Shown: piece after piece, positions 1-9,425 of the stretch
How positions within the stretch are numbered: position 1 is the stretch's first letter
Layout of the letters: each line of letters begins with the position of its first letter
NCBI GenBank assembly: GCA_965228955.1
Contig: OZ245848.1
Coordinates: forward strand, 1,054,001-1,118,000
Origin: JANSWY01 sp965228955
GTDB lineage: Bacteria > Bacteroidota > Bacteroidia > Cytophagales > Cyclobacteriaceae
DNA length: 64,000 nucleotides
Direction: 5' to 3'
Position numbers and translations under genes: made by a program
Notes under the pieces: model-generated
What the model was told of the DNA's origin: nothing
Seen by the model: the letters and a program-made list of their open reading frames with translations, nothing else
Databases searched by the model: none

Positions 1-1017
1 AATCCATGATTCCACTGACTCTATGGCATCTGGGATTTTGGCCCAGACAAACATTCCTCCCTGATCCTTTTCATAAGTACAATTCAAAGTATCCATTATT
101 TGCAAGGCCATAGCTCTTCTTTTCTGATAACTACTTTTCAGGGATTCGAACCAATTGTGATCTGAGTTTAAAGCCTTTACAGCAGCTAATTGAAGTGGCT
201 TAAACATCCCAGAGTCCATATTGCTCTTGACTTTTAAAATTGTGCTGATATAAGAAGAATCTCCAACAATCCAGCCAACTCTCCAACCTGCCATATTATG
301 TGATTTGCTTAAGGAATTAAGTTCAAGACATACTTCTTTAGCTCCCGGGGCTTGCAAAATGCTTAATTGTTCTCCCTCATAAAGCTGACCGTAGGGATTG
401 TCATTGATGATCAGGAATTTGTGTTTTTTAGCAAGTTCAATGAGTCTTTCAAAATCCTGCATATCCCCTTTTTGACCAGTAGGCATATTGGGATAATTGA
501 CCCACATAAGTTTTGCATCTGACAAAGGAAGTTGCTCCAAACTATCAAAATCTAATTTCCATGAGTTTGCCTCAGAAAGTTCATAAGTAACAATCTCTGC
601 TCCAACCAACTTGCTTACTGAAGAGTAAGTAGGATAGCCTGGGTTTGGCACCAACACTTTGTCTCCTTCATTAAGAAACGCCATAGAAATATGCATAATC
701 CCCTCTTTTGAACCTATAAGGGGTAGAATTTCATTTTCTGGTAAGTAAGTAATTTGATATTGCGAGGAAAGATAATCACTGATTGCTTTTCTTAGTTCAG
801 GAATGCCTATATAGCTTTGGTAACCGTGATTGTCTTCCTTTTGAGCTTCAGATGAAAGCGTTTTAATTACTTCGTTAGAAGGTGGCATATCTGGACTTCC
901 AATACCAAGGTTGATAATGTCTTTCCCTTGCAAATTCAGATTTCTGATCTCTTTTAATTTTTTGGAAAAATAGTACTCTTCGACGCTACTTAATCTGTCA
1001 GCTCCTTGAATGATCAT
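1..1017 (-). CDS. PLP-dependent class I/II aminotransferase (3' end cut by window edge)
   Basis: The reading frame starts at ATG 1017 and stays open to base 1, so the C-terminus is missing; 339 codons are visible. The N-terminal region has the INLGIGSPDMPPS motif of the fold-type I class I/II aminotransferase family. The PLP-binding lysine is in SLSKSHNMAGWRVGW, at about residue 238. Substrate is probably an aspartate-, methionine- or LL-diaminopimelate-like amino acid, but the sequence does not settle this. It lies 4 bp downstream of the stop of the flavoprotein gene, so the two are probably co-transcribed. Family assignment is firm; substrate is unknown. Confidence 0.9.
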   Translation of the reverse strand, partial: MIIQGADRLSSVEEYYFSKKLKEIRNLNLQGKDIINLGIGSPDMPPSNEVIKTLSSEAQKEDNHGYQSYIGIPELRKAISDYLSSQYQITYLPENEILPLIGSKEGIMHISMAFLNEGDKVLVPNPGYPTYSSVSKLVGAEIVTYELSEANSWKLDFDSLEQLPLSDAKLMWVNYPNMPTGQKGDMQDFERLIELAKKHKFLIINDNPYGQLYEGEQLSILQAPGAKEVCLELNSLSKSHNMAGWRVGWIVGDSSYISTILKVKSNMDSGMFKPLQLAAVKALNSDHNWFESLKSSYQKRRAMALQIMDTLNCTYEKDQGGMFVWAKIPDAIESVESWI

Positions 1018-1021
1018 ACTT

Positions 1022-2224
1022 TTAAATATTTTCAGAAATAATCCATGCAGTTGTCCAACATGCCTGGAAATTAAAACCACCTGTAATGCCGTCTATATTG
1101 AGCACTTCACCACAAAAGTAAAGTCCTGGGAATTGTTTGCTTTGAAGATCCTGAAGATTCACCTCGGATAGCTCAACTCCACCGCAAGTAACAAATTCTT
1201 CTTTGAAAGTACTTTTACCTGTTACAGAAAATTTTGCCTGTGTCAGCTCTTCAATTAATTTATTGCTGTTTTTCTTACTTAATTCTCCGTAAATCTGATT
1301 CTCTGAAATTCCTATATATGTGCAAAGTCGTTCCCAATATCTTTTTGGGATGCCTTCAAAAGGATAATTGAGCACCTTTCGGTTTGGGTTAGTTGATTTA
1401 AGCTGATTTAACATGGCTCTTGTCTCTTCCGAGGATGTATCTCCCAGAAAATTGATGATGACATCAAAGTTGTATTTTATTTTTTCAAGTGGAATTGCTC
1501 CCCAAGCGGATAGTTTTATGACCGCAGGACCGCTTAATCCCCAATGAGTAATTAATAAAGGTCCATTTTCTGAGAGTTTTGTATTAGTAATCTTGGTGTT
1601 GGCTTCTTTAAAACTCAGGCCTTGTAAATCCTTTAATCGATCATCCTTGATGTTGAATGTAAACAATGAAGGAACAGCTGGAGCTAGTTTCAATCCCAAA
1701 TTTTCTAGCATGCCCCATGTTTTTCCTGAGGAACCAGTAGCAACTACTACAGCATCTGCTTCATAAGTATTGTTGCTGGTTATTAATTTCCATCTGGAAT
1801 CATGTTCAATTTTTTTAATTCCTTCGTTTTTAATTATTTCAATTTTTTGTCGTCTACAGACATCTAAGAAGCAATTGATTATTGTTTGCGAATCGTTGGA
1901 TTCTGGAAACATCCGAAGGTCATCTTCAGTCTTTGTAGTTACCCCATGATCGGCCAGCCATTGTACCATATCGGTAGTAGTAAACTGTTTGAATAGCTTA
2001 TAAAGTTTCTTTTCACCTCGAGGATAAAACTTTACTAGTTCGGAAGGAGTAGATCTTGCATTGGTCACATTACAGCGACCACCACCTGAGATTTTCACCT
2101 TTGAGAGCAGTTTATTACTCTTTTCAAGAATTTTAACCGAATAATTCGGATTTTTCTCTTTGATATTAATTGCTGCAAAAAAGCCTGCAGCGCCTCCTCC
2201 AACTATGATTATTCGTTTACTCAT
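1022..2224 (-). CDS. BaiN/HI0933-family NAD(P)/FAD-dependent oxidoreductase
   Basis: A 400-residue cytosolic flavoprotein. The N-terminus is a Rossmann dinucleotide fold with the FAD motif IIIVGGGAAGFFAA. It is followed by the family signature KISGGGRCNVTNA (about residues 44-56). The C-terminus GLYFCGEVLNIDGITGG is the second FAD contact region, so the protein looks complete. Members of this family (YhiN/HI0933) are widespread and mostly uncharacterised; BaiN proteins were linked to bile-acid reduction in gut bacteria, which should not be assumed here. It leads a two-gene unit with the aminotransferase immediately downstream. Confidence 0.92.
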   Translation of the reverse strand: MSKRIIIVGGGAAGFFAAINIKEKNPNYSVKILEKSNKLLSKVKISGGGRCNVTNARSTPSELVKFYPRGEKKLYKLFKQFTTTDMVQWLADHGVTTKTEDDLRMFPESNDSQTIINCFLDVCRRQKIEIIKNEGIKKIEHDSRWKLITSNNTYEADAVVVATGSSGKTWGMLENLGLKLAPAVPSLFTFNIKDDRLKDLQGLSFKEANTKITNTKLSENGPLLITHWGLSGPAVIKLSAWGAIPLEKIKYNFDVIINFLGDTSSEETRAMLNQLKSTNPNRKVLNYPFEGIPKRYWERLCTYIGISENQIYGELSKKNSNKLIEELTQAKFSVTGKSTFKEEFVTCGGVELSEVNLQDLQSKQFPGLYFCGEVLNIDGITGGFNFQACWTTAWIISENI

Positions 2225-2426
2225 TGTATTCGTTTAGAAGATGTATTCAATTGATCTTCTGTGTTTGCAGAATCTGAAACAACTGCGTTATGTATGAATT
2301 AATTTCAATTGGACCCTCTTATTAGGATTTTTCCAAGGTTAACCGCTAATATCGGTTCATTCGTCGAACAATTCCATTTGGTCCTGTTTTATTGTATATT
2401 TTTATCAAAAATAGAGAAAGTTAAAC

Positions 2427-2807
2427 ATGGAGAATAAACTGACTTGCTTGGCAATTGATGATGATGCAACATCATTAATGCTAGTATCGAAACTCATAGA
2501 AAAGCATGACAGCCTGAGTCTTTTGGCTTCTTACAAAGATTCAATTGAAGCGGCTGCAGGTGTAGTACTTCACAAACCTGATATTATCTTCCTGGATGTT
2601 GAGATGCCAGAGTTTACTGGTTTAGAGATGTTGGAATCTCTTGTTAAGCATCCAAAAGTAATTATGATTACTTCCAAAGCTGACTACAAGCAGGAAGCAT
2701 CCAATCAAAATGTAGTAGAATTCTTATTGAAGCCATTGGATAAGGAAAGATTCAACGATGCTGTTCAAAAAGCAATTGATGCTATTGAGCAAGATATGGC
2801 CGTCTAA
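2427..2807 (+). CDS. Single-domain response regulator (REC only)
   Basis: A 126-residue CheY-like receiver with no output domain. The acidic pocket is DDD at residues 11-13. The phospho-acceptor is Asp57 in FLDVEMP, the switch Thr is T82 in IMITSK and the conserved Lys is K102 in LLKPLD. The sequence around Asp57 resembles receivers of LytTR regulators, so it may derive from one that lost its DNA-binding domain. No kinase gene is adjacent. It probably works through protein contacts or in a phosphorelay; the partner is unknown. Confidence 0.9.
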   Translation: MENKLTCLAIDDDATSLMLVSKLIEKHDSLSLLASYKDSIEAAAGVVLHKPDIIFLDVEMPEFTGLEMLESLVKHPKVIMITSKADYKQEASNQNVVEFLLKPLDKERFNDAVQKAIDAIEQDMAV

Positions 2808-2874
2808 ATAAAAAAAAGACTCAACCACCAGCCTCTTTTCTTTTTTTAGATGATTCTTGTTTTCCTTTGCAGAT

Positions 2875-3585
2875 ATGAGTGATAGAGTATCGGAGTTTCT
2901 GGCGAAGGGAAATCAATTATGTGACAATCAACAATTTGTTGAAGCAATTGCAATATTTCAGCAAGGAATAAACGAAGCTCCTGACCATATGGAGCTTTTG
3001 TATAATCAGGCCAAGGCATATTTTAAAGTCAAAAAATTACAAGAGGCCAAAACTAATTTTGACAAACTGCTGGCAGCTGACCCCTCAAATTCTGAACTTC
3101 TTAGTGAGCGAGGAGTAATCCTACATCATATTGGAGATAACAAAGCTTCTTTGGCGGATCTTAATAAAGCTGCTGATTTGGATTCAGAAAATCCATTCAG
3201 GTTTAGCAGTCGAGCTTGGATCAAGGCTAAGGATGGAGATGTTGAGGGTGCGATTAAAGATTACGAGCGTGCCGTTGAATTAGATCCGGAAGATTCAATT
3301 TCTTATAATAACAAAGGCTTACTTGAAGAACAATTAGGCTACAAACAAAAGGCTAAACAAAGTTTCGAGCAGTCTAATAAGATTGAAGGGTATGATCCGA
3401 AGTTTAAGGATACACCAAACGTTGAACCGAAGGAGAAAAAGAAAATTGAGATAACAACTCCAGATATTAAAGCTCCTGAACAACCTAAGCTTACATTAAA
3501 GCATATCTTAAATACTACAAAAGAACTTTTCTCATCTTCTGAAGAAAGAAATTCATTCTGGAAGTTTTTACTGAGAAAGAAATGA
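2875..3585 (+). CDS. Tetratricopeptide-repeat protein
   Basis: A 236-residue protein beginning MSDRVSEFLAKGNQL. I chose ATG 2875 over the upstream TTG 2857 because it starts directly at the first TPR helix. Residues about 5-170 form roughly five TPR units, with repeats ending in AxDPxN or ELDPED patterns. The last 60 residues are Lys/Glu/Pro-rich, followed by a basic tail ending FLLRKK. There is no signal peptide. The stop overlaps the start of the glycosyltransferase gene by 4 bp, which suggests translational coupling and a shared role, perhaps as a scaffold for envelope glycan assembly (inference). Confidence 0.85.
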   Translation: MSDRVSEFLAKGNQLCDNQQFVEAIAIFQQGINEAPDHMELLYNQAKAYFKVKKLQEAKTNFDKLLAADPSNSELLSERGVILHHIGDNKASLADLNKAADLDSENPFRFSSRAWIKAKDGDVEGAIKDYERAVELDPEDSISYNNKGLLEEQLGYKQKAKQSFEQSNKIEGYDPKFKDTPNVEPKEKKKIEITTPDIKAPEQPKLTLKHILNTTKELFSSSEERNSFWKFLLRKK

Positions 3586-4574
3586 TGTCCCCTCGGGTGT
3601 CTGTGGTCCTTCCTGTTTATAACGGAGAAAAATACATTCATCGTGCGGTTGAAAGTATAGTTAATCAGGACTTTGCCGATTGGGAATTATTAGTAGTGGA
3701 TGATGGCTCCACTGATGGAACATCAATAATTATTGGTCAGTTTTCAGATCCCAGAATAAAATACCATTTAATAAAGCATTCAGGTGTTGCGGTCGCGGCG
3801 AATTATGGTATTGATCAATGTTCAGGTGAGTATATAGCTCGAATGGATTCAGATGATTATTCTTTCCCCGAGAGATTCACCAAACAAGTGAATTATTTGG
3901 ACCGAAATCATAGTGTTGGTTTAGTGTCTAGTTTGGTGAAATATGGAGGAGATCGTTTAATGCAGGCAGGTTATGCTCACCATGTGGATTGGATAAACTC
4001 CTTGGTTACTCATGAAGATATTTATCTAAATCGCTTTGTTGATTCTCCTGTTGCAAACCCATCCCTTATGTTTCGTAGAAAGCTGTTGAAACAACATGGT
4101 CTACACCGAGAAGGTCCAATTCCCGAAGATTATGAGATCTTGTTGAGGTGGTTGCATGAGGGAGTTAGGTTTGGTAAGGTTGAAGAAGAGTTGATGGAAT
4201 GGTCTGATTATGATTCCAGACTTACCAGGAACCACGACAATTACAGTGATGATAGTTTTCAGAAAGTGAAAGCTGAATATTTCTCTAAATGGTATTTGGA
4301 ACATGGTCATGAAAAGCAGATTTGGGTTTGGGGAAATGGATCATCTGTTAAAAGAAAATCGTCATTTTTAGCGGATTTTGGATTGCAGATTAGTGGATAT
4401 ATTGACGTTAATCCACGAAACCAGGAAGATGTTATTCATTATAAAGACATCTTGAGCCTAAACCAGCCATTGATTCTTAATTATGTGGCAGATCGAAACG
4501 GGCGGGTTGAAATTCAAAATTGGTTAAACACAAATGGATTCATCAACGGCTCTGATTATTGGATGATGGCTTAA
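3582..4574 (+). CDS. GT2-family glycosyltransferase with C-terminal extension
   Basis: A 330-residue GT-A fold enzyme. It opens VSVVLPVYNGE, has the nucleotide-sugar contact LLVVDDGSTDGT (Asp40-Asp41) and the metal-binding motif ARMDSDD at about residues 86-92. Residues about 250-330 form an extension (KQIWVWGNGSS, then YIDVNPR) that resembles a small Rossmann-like segment seen after some GT2 domains. It has no membrane helix, so it likely acts at the cytoplasmic side in polysaccharide or lipooligosaccharide synthesis. Two in-frame ATGs (3582 and 3585) overlap the TPR stop. Its own stop abuts the convergent amidase stop with no base between them. Donor and acceptor are unknown. Confidence 0.9.
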   Translation: MMSPRVSVVLPVYNGEKYIHRAVESIVNQDFADWELLVVDDGSTDGTSIIIGQFSDPRIKYHLIKHSGVAVAANYGIDQCSGEYIARMDSDDYSFPERFTKQVNYLDRNHSVGLVSSLVKYGGDRLMQAGYAHHVDWINSLVTHEDIYLNRFVDSPVANPSLMFRRKLLKQHGLHREGPIPEDYEILLRWLHEGVRFGKVEEELMEWSDYDSRLTRNHDNYSDDSFQKVKAEYFSKWYLEHGHEKQIWVWGNGSSVKRKSSFLADFGLQISGYIDVNPRNQEDVIHYKDILSLNQPLILNYVADRNGRVEIQNWLNTNGFINGSDYWMMA

Positions 4575-5822
4575 TTACTCTTTGATTATCTTCTTTAAAT
4601 ATACTTTTTCATCATCTCGGATTGATAACAGGTATAAACCAGTTGGAATCGTTTCAAGGTTTAATTCAAGGGAGTTTTCCACCGGAAGTTTGATTGGTGT
4701 GGTTTTTCCTCGTAAATCAATCAACGTTATCTCCTGAACCGATAATGAATCTGGCCATTCTATGCTCAGTAAATCAGATACCGGATTTGGGCCGTAAGAT
4801 AAAGCCAGTACCTCGGGTTCTAGTTCAGGTTCTATTGGAGGATTTAAGCAGGCATCATTATTATCCGAAACAGCCGATCTAACACTATTTATCCTCGGGT
4901 AAGTGAAATTACCAGGACATTCTGTAGCACAGCCATCTCTGTGGCCAGCGATTACTCCCAGGTTGCTATTTAATGGATGTGAATTAGTATCCCATGGATC
5001 CAGTTCATCTTTGAGTGTTTTCCAGTTTAATAATGATGTAAGACTTTCAATCGCTTCATCCGTAGGTTCCACTTCGCTAAGATTTCCAAGGAGGCTAACT
5101 CCCATAGTGTTGCTATTGGAAGCACAAAAATGAGCTCCTCTTACAAGGTCCTGTTCACCACTTGCGGGATCGCGTCCTTTAAAAATAGTACCATCCTGAG
5201 CAATTAAGTAATTATACCCAATATCAGACCATCCCCGATCTTCTGTGTGAAACAGGTAGATGTTTCTAACCACATTTGTATAATCTGTTAGACTATTTGA
5301 TGTAGCTGTATGGTGCACGATAATATTTCTTGTTGCGGTGAAAGATCTACTATAACTAGGTGAGGGTAAACCACTTCTCCAGACAGATTGATCAATGCTA
5401 ACTGGTTCCTCGCAACTGTCACTTTCATTTTGGTTTATTGAATTGCTAGTCTTTTTACTTATAGGAGGGCAGTGAATTACTTTGACCGTGGCATTTATAA
5501 CTGACGGATTTAATGATAATCTGAATGACTGAATTGGTTTTTCTAATATTATGAGATTGCTGTGATTCTCCGTTTGCGAATAATGCTCATCCATAAACAA
5601 GTCGTACTCGAAATCATCGATCAAAATTGAAGAAGCATTCAAGGATCCTTCATAGGATAGACTTATCGCCGTGATAAGTTTTTCGCTTGAAAGCTGAGCT
5701 TGCGACTTAGTTTCATCAAGTTTTAGAGTAGAAACATATTCTGAGTGCTGTTTCATTTTTAATCCCTGGCCATGAGAAATGAAGAAGCCGAACAAAAAGA
5801 TGATGATAAGTGTTTTCCTCAT
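4575..5822 (-). CDS. Secreted N-acetylmuramoyl-L-alanine amidase / PGRP-like protein with T9SS sorting domain
   Basis: A 415-residue protein starting MRKTLIIIFLFGFFISHGQ, a clear signal peptide; an upstream in-frame ATG at 5885 would bury it, so ATG 5822 is preferred. An N-terminal region of about 160 residues of unknown type precedes an Amidase_2/peptidoglycan-recognition domain. Zinc ligands are visible as His170 or His171 in IIVHHTA, His294 in AGHRDG and Cys302 in TECPG; the tyrosine of DIGYNYL is also conserved. From about residue 345 (SYGPNPVSDLLSIEW) to the end is a Por-secretion-type C-terminal domain. The protein should cross the outer membrane by type IX secretion and act on peptidoglycan of other cells or debris. 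Confidence 0.9.
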   Translation of the reverse strand: MRKTLIIIFLFGFFISHGQGLKMKQHSEYVSTLKLDETKSQAQLSSEKLITAISLSYEGSLNASSILIDDFEYDLFMDEHYSQTENHSNLIILEKPIQSFRLSLNPSVINATVKVIHCPPISKKTSNSINQNESDSCEEPVSIDQSVWRSGLPSPSYSRSFTATRNIIVHHTATSNSLTDYTNVVRNIYLFHTEDRGWSDIGYNYLIAQDGTIFKGRDPASGEQDLVRGAHFCASNSNTMGVSLLGNLSEVEPTDEAIESLTSLLNWKTLKDELDPWDTNSHPLNSNLGVIAGHRDGCATECPGNFTYPRINSVRSAVSDNNDACLNPPIEPELEPEVLALSYGPNPVSDLLSIEWPDSLSVQEITLIDLRGKTTPIKLPVENSLELNLETIPTGLYLLSIRDDEKVYLKKIIKE

Positions 5823-5954
5823 GTTGCTTATAACGGAAGATGGGGTTGTTAAGTGCCAAAATAGTCTTAAAAAATGAAACCCCAAACTATTGTTGGGGGC
5901 TTCATGCTCACTTTAAACTAATAAATCTTCAATACGTTTGGATTATGTTGGTAC

Positions 5955-8387
5955 TCACTCATCTCGCAATGAGCGTGCTGGATTCATCCGCGCTGCACGG
6001 TAGGATTGTATTCCCATTGTGAGCCATGCGATAACCAGCGCTAAGAGTCCGGCGAGAATAAATGTGCCGGGATTTAGGTCGGTTCGATAGGCAAAATCGT
6101 CGAGCCACAGCCTCATAAAATAAAAGGTGACCCCTGCTGCTATAACGAAAGAAATGATCACAAGTTTTATAAATTCCTTAGAAAGTAATGTGACAATACT
6201 TTGAATAGAAGCGCCTAAGACTTTTCTAATGCCAATTTCCTTAGTTTTTTGTTCAGTGGTGAAGGATGCTAATCCATAAAGACCAAGGCAAGCAATGAAT
6301 ATTGCAAGGAAGGCAAAGACACTGAAGATCTCACCTATTTGCTGTTCTGTTTCATACATGTCATTAAATCGATCATCCAGGAAACTGTATGAAAATGGTT
6401 GTCCGGGAGCAAATTCATTCCACTTGGCCTTGATGGTTTCAATTGTTCCTTTGATATCATCTCCCGCAACTTTGAACGAAACAAATCCTCGTGATCGCCC
6501 TAATTGGAAAATCAAAGGGTCTATATTCTCTCTTAGCGAAGCGTAGTGAAAATCCTTTACTACACCCACCACTCTATAAGTTTCAACTACTGGCTCATCA
6601 TTATCGCCTCCATAAGTAGATAGCTTCTCCCCAACAGGGTTTTCGAAACCCAGCTGTTTTGCCGCTGCTTCATTAATTAATAAAGCAGTACTATCAGATG
6701 GGAATTCCTTTGAGAAGTCTCGCCCGTCAATGATTTCAATGCCTAAGGTTTCTATATAATTATGATCAATTCTATAGTTATGAAATACATGTGTCTGATC
6801 ATTCGTTGGAGCTGTTCCCGGGAACCAAACATTGTTATTGTTGGTAGTACCTACAGGTAGAAATGAAGCAATCGTTCCATGGGTAATACTTGTTTCATTA
6901 AGCAGTTCGTTTTTGAAAGATTCAATTTTATCTCTCATCAACCAGGCATCTTGTACCATGATGATTTGATCTTTGTTGAATCCCAATTTTTTGTTTTGGA
7001 TATAGCTTAATTGATCAAACACAATTGCAGTACCGATGATCATGATTATAGAAACAGTAAACTGAACTACAACCAAGGTGCTTCTGATACCACCACTTTT
7101 TGTTCCAAGATTCAATTTGCCTTTTAGTACTGCAATTGGACGGAAATTGGAAAGGTAGAATGCCGGGTAACTTCCTGCCATCAATCCAACTACAATGGCG
7201 ATTACTAGAGCGGCTAATAGGAAAGAAGGCGCATACAGTTCGCTATAGCTTATAGATTTTTTTGCCAAGTCATTGAACATTGGAAGTGTTAGGAATGCTA
7301 AACCTATTGCAATCGCAGTTGAAATAAAGCTTATAATGAAAGCCTCAGAAAGGAACTGATTAACCAAATTGCCTTTGTAAGCCCCCATCACTTTTCTGAT
7401 CCCAACTTCTTTTGCTCTGTTAGCTGATCTTGCTGTGGAAAGATTCATGAAATTGATACAAGCTAATATTAAGATGAAAAGAGCAATAGCTGTGAATAAA
7501 TAAACATAATTAATATCTCCATTTGGCTCAAGCTCGCCAAGTTTATCGGATTTTAAATGAATATCTTCCAGCGGGTATAAATAGAACGCAGCATTATTTC
7601 CTGACTCACTAAATTCAGTTAGATCCAGCCCCATGAATTTTTCAATTTCAGGGCCAATGTATTTCACAATTAAGTCTGGGAATTTAGCTTCAAGTGAAGC
7701 CGGGTCTGTTCCGGGAGTGAGTTTAAGATAAGTATTGAAATTGAAGCTCATCCAAAAAGTACTTTTGCTTTCCTCCCTGGATTCCATTGAAAGCATCATC
7801 TCGTAATGGAAGTGGCTGTTGTTTGGAATGTTTTGGAACACGCCTGTAACTTCGTATTTATCAGTGTTATCCAGTGTAAGTGTTTGACCTACTGGATTGT
7901 CGTTACCAAATATTTTCTTGGCTAAATTTTCACTGAGAACTAATGTGTTTGGTTTTTCAAGGCAAGTCGCCGGATCACCATTAAGTAATGGGATTGAGAA
8001 GAAACTGAAGAAATTAGCATCAGCGAAAATCGCCTTCTCCTCTTTGAATGATGCATCACTATTTTCTCTTTTAATGAACCAGTTTCCGGTTGTTCTAAAT
8101 CTAAATGCATCTTCCACTTCAGGGTAATCTGCTAACATGGTTTTAGCCGCAGGAGCACTAGCGAGCGCGGTATTGAACCTGTTTCCGTTGATTGTGCCAT
8201 CGAAATCCATTCGATAGATCTGTTCCAGGTCTTCATTGTACTGGTCGTAACTCAGTTCGTCTTTAACGTACTGAGTGATTAAAATAAAACTGCAAAGGCC
8301 TACAGAAAGGCCAACGATATTCAGAAATGAATAAAACTTGTGTTTGGTAAGGTTACGGAACGCAACCGTTAGGTAATTCTTGAGCAT
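5955..8387 (-). CDS. MacB/FtsX-like ABC transporter permease (two MacB_PCD + FtsX units)
   Basis: An 810-residue inner-membrane protein starting MLKNYLTVAFRNLTKHK. It has a first transmembrane helix at about 20-42, a periplasmic MacB_PCD domain, a three-helix FtsX unit near 285-410 with the motif RAKEVGIRKVMGA, then the same arrangement again with TKEIGIRKVLGAS near 700. It ends MNPARSLRDE. This duplicated form is common in Bacteroidota and usually has no ATPase gene beside it, as here. Unlike the paralogs at 14381 and 24731 it lacks the 72-residue N-terminal prefix and has no PadR gene. It may export peptides or lipids or act in envelope stress; the substrate is unknown. Confidence 0.9.
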   Translation of the reverse strand: MLKNYLTVAFRNLTKHKFYSFLNIVGLSVGLCSFILITQYVKDELSYDQYNEDLEQIYRMDFDGTINGNRFNTALASAPAAKTMLADYPEVEDAFRFRTTGNWFIKRENSDASFKEEKAIFADANFFSFFSIPLLNGDPATCLEKPNTLVLSENLAKKIFGNDNPVGQTLTLDNTDKYEVTGVFQNIPNNSHFHYEMMLSMESREESKSTFWMSFNFNTYLKLTPGTDPASLEAKFPDLIVKYIGPEIEKFMGLDLTEFSESGNNAAFYLYPLEDIHLKSDKLGELEPNGDINYVYLFTAIALFILILACINFMNLSTARSANRAKEVGIRKVMGAYKGNLVNQFLSEAFIISFISTAIAIGLAFLTLPMFNDLAKKSISYSELYAPSFLLAALVIAIVVGLMAGSYPAFYLSNFRPIAVLKGKLNLGTKSGGIRSTLVVVQFTVSIIMIIGTAIVFDQLSYIQNKKLGFNKDQIIMVQDAWLMRDKIESFKNELLNETSITHGTIASFLPVGTTNNNNVWFPGTAPTNDQTHVFHNYRIDHNYIETLGIEIIDGRDFSKEFPSDSTALLINEAAAKQLGFENPVGEKLSTYGGDNDEPVVETYRVVGVVKDFHYASLRENIDPLIFQLGRSRGFVSFKVAGDDIKGTIETIKAKWNEFAPGQPFSYSFLDDRFNDMYETEQQIGEIFSVFAFLAIFIACLGLYGLASFTTEQKTKEIGIRKVLGASIQSIVTLLSKEFIKLVIISFVIAAGVTFYFMRLWLDDFAYRTDLNPGTFILAGLLALVIAWLTMGIQSYRAARMNPARSLRDE

Positions 8388-8438
8388 GATAAGTATTGAG
8401 TTTTTTGATCCTTATATACTTAGATGCAATTTTTAGAA

Positions 8439-8485
8439 AAAGGTTGCACTGAAATCTAATTTTCTGACTTTCAGTGCAATACCTT
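8439..8485 (-). terminator. Rho-independent terminator of the thioredoxin-like gene
   Basis: An 11-bp perfect stem, TTGCACTGAAA (8444-8454) with TTTCAGTGCAA (8469-8479), is extended by an AAGG/CCTT pairing. On the minus strand it is followed by a T-rich stretch. It sits just after the stop of the 8495-9376 gene and before the permease start. Confidence 0.75.
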
Positions 8486-8494
8486 TTGAGTTGT

Positions 8495-9376
8495 TTAGTT
8501 ATCGTTATCGGGTGATATTGAAGTCAATAATGCAAGAGCATCTTCATGTTCTGGCTCTATTTCAAGAACCATATTCAGACACTTGATAGCCTCTTCATCC
8601 TGACCAATGATATTTTGAATTTTAGCCATTGTGTAATGAACAGACGCCTCGTTTTCAAAGACTTTACAGTTGATTTCAAAAACTGTAAGTGCTTCTCTTA
8701 TATTCCATGAAGTAAGTAGTTGGTATCCATATGTGTTTAGCTCATATTTAGACTCTACTAATGGTTTGAGTTCTTTTGCTATTTGATCAACGTCAATTTC
8801 AAAGTCTTCTGTTGATAGGACCTGATTGACTTTTGTCACACCTGCATAATTGGGTTCATAATTTTTATCTACAATATTCAGAAGGTCTTTTTCCCAGGAT
8901 GCTTTTGGAGTTTCTACAATTCTACCCAATTCTTCTCCATTTTGATAGGCAATTAAAGTCGGAACTCTGTGAATATTTAAACCAGCTTCTTCTCTTCCGG
9001 GACTCTGTTTGTAGTTGTTAAAAGACCTGTCAACAGCTATGATTTGTATATTTTCGGTTTCGTATCCAGTGTCTTTAAAAACTTTAAGCATTTGCGGTAC
9101 CCCTCTTTTACTATCTCCACACCAGGTTCCCATGAATATTTGGATTGAATCAATTTCAGATACCCTTGCAGTTAGGTTTGTAATTAATTCAGGCTGTACA
9201 CCGTAAGAATTGTAGTTCTCTTTATACCATTCCTTAAAAGGTTTCTGGCTTAGTCTTTTGGAGGTTATTTCTCCGAGAAGTTTGACATTTCCATTTTTGT
9301 CGACCCACTCTTGATTGACCTGAGCGGCAAGACTGAAATGAATTGTTAAAGCAGTTAGTAAAATGTAGTATTTCAT
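8495..9376 (-). CDS. Secreted thioredoxin-like protein with C-terminal TPR
   Basis: A 293-residue protein with signal peptide MKYYILLTALTIHFSLAAQ. Residues about 60-175 fit a thioredoxin fold (IQIFMGTWCGDSKRG, then HRVPTLIAYQNGEELGRI with the cis-Pro region). The active site is Cys86-Gly-Asp-Ser89, so the second redox Cys is replaced by Ser. Such CxxS proteins can form mixed disulfides but not ordinary dithiol exchange. Residues about 225-290 form one or two TPR units. It likely resides in the periplasm. The upstream region holds helically phased GTTAA repeats (9426-9484). Confidence 0.8.
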   Translation of the reverse strand: MKYYILLTALTIHFSLAAQVNQEWVDKNGNVKLLGEITSKRLSQKPFKEWYKENYNSYGVQPELITNLTARVSEIDSIQIFMGTWCGDSKRGVPQMLKVFKDTGYETENIQIIAVDRSFNNYKQSPGREEAGLNIHRVPTLIAYQNGEELGRIVETPKASWEKDLLNIVDKNYEPNYAGVTKVNQVLSTEDFEIDVDQIAKELKPLVESKYELNTYGYQLLTSWNIREALTVFEINCKVFENEASVHYTMAKIQNIIGQDEEAIKCLNMVLEIEPEHEDALALLTSISPDNDN

Positions 9377-9425
9377 AGTTTTGAATTTTTGAAATCAAAC
9401 CTATGATACAGTTCAATAGAACCGT

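Noticed and set aside
5823..5885. A longer N-terminus for the amidase, starting at ATG 5885.
   Set aside because: It would place 21 residues before a clear signal peptide; ATG 5822 gives a normal secreted protein.
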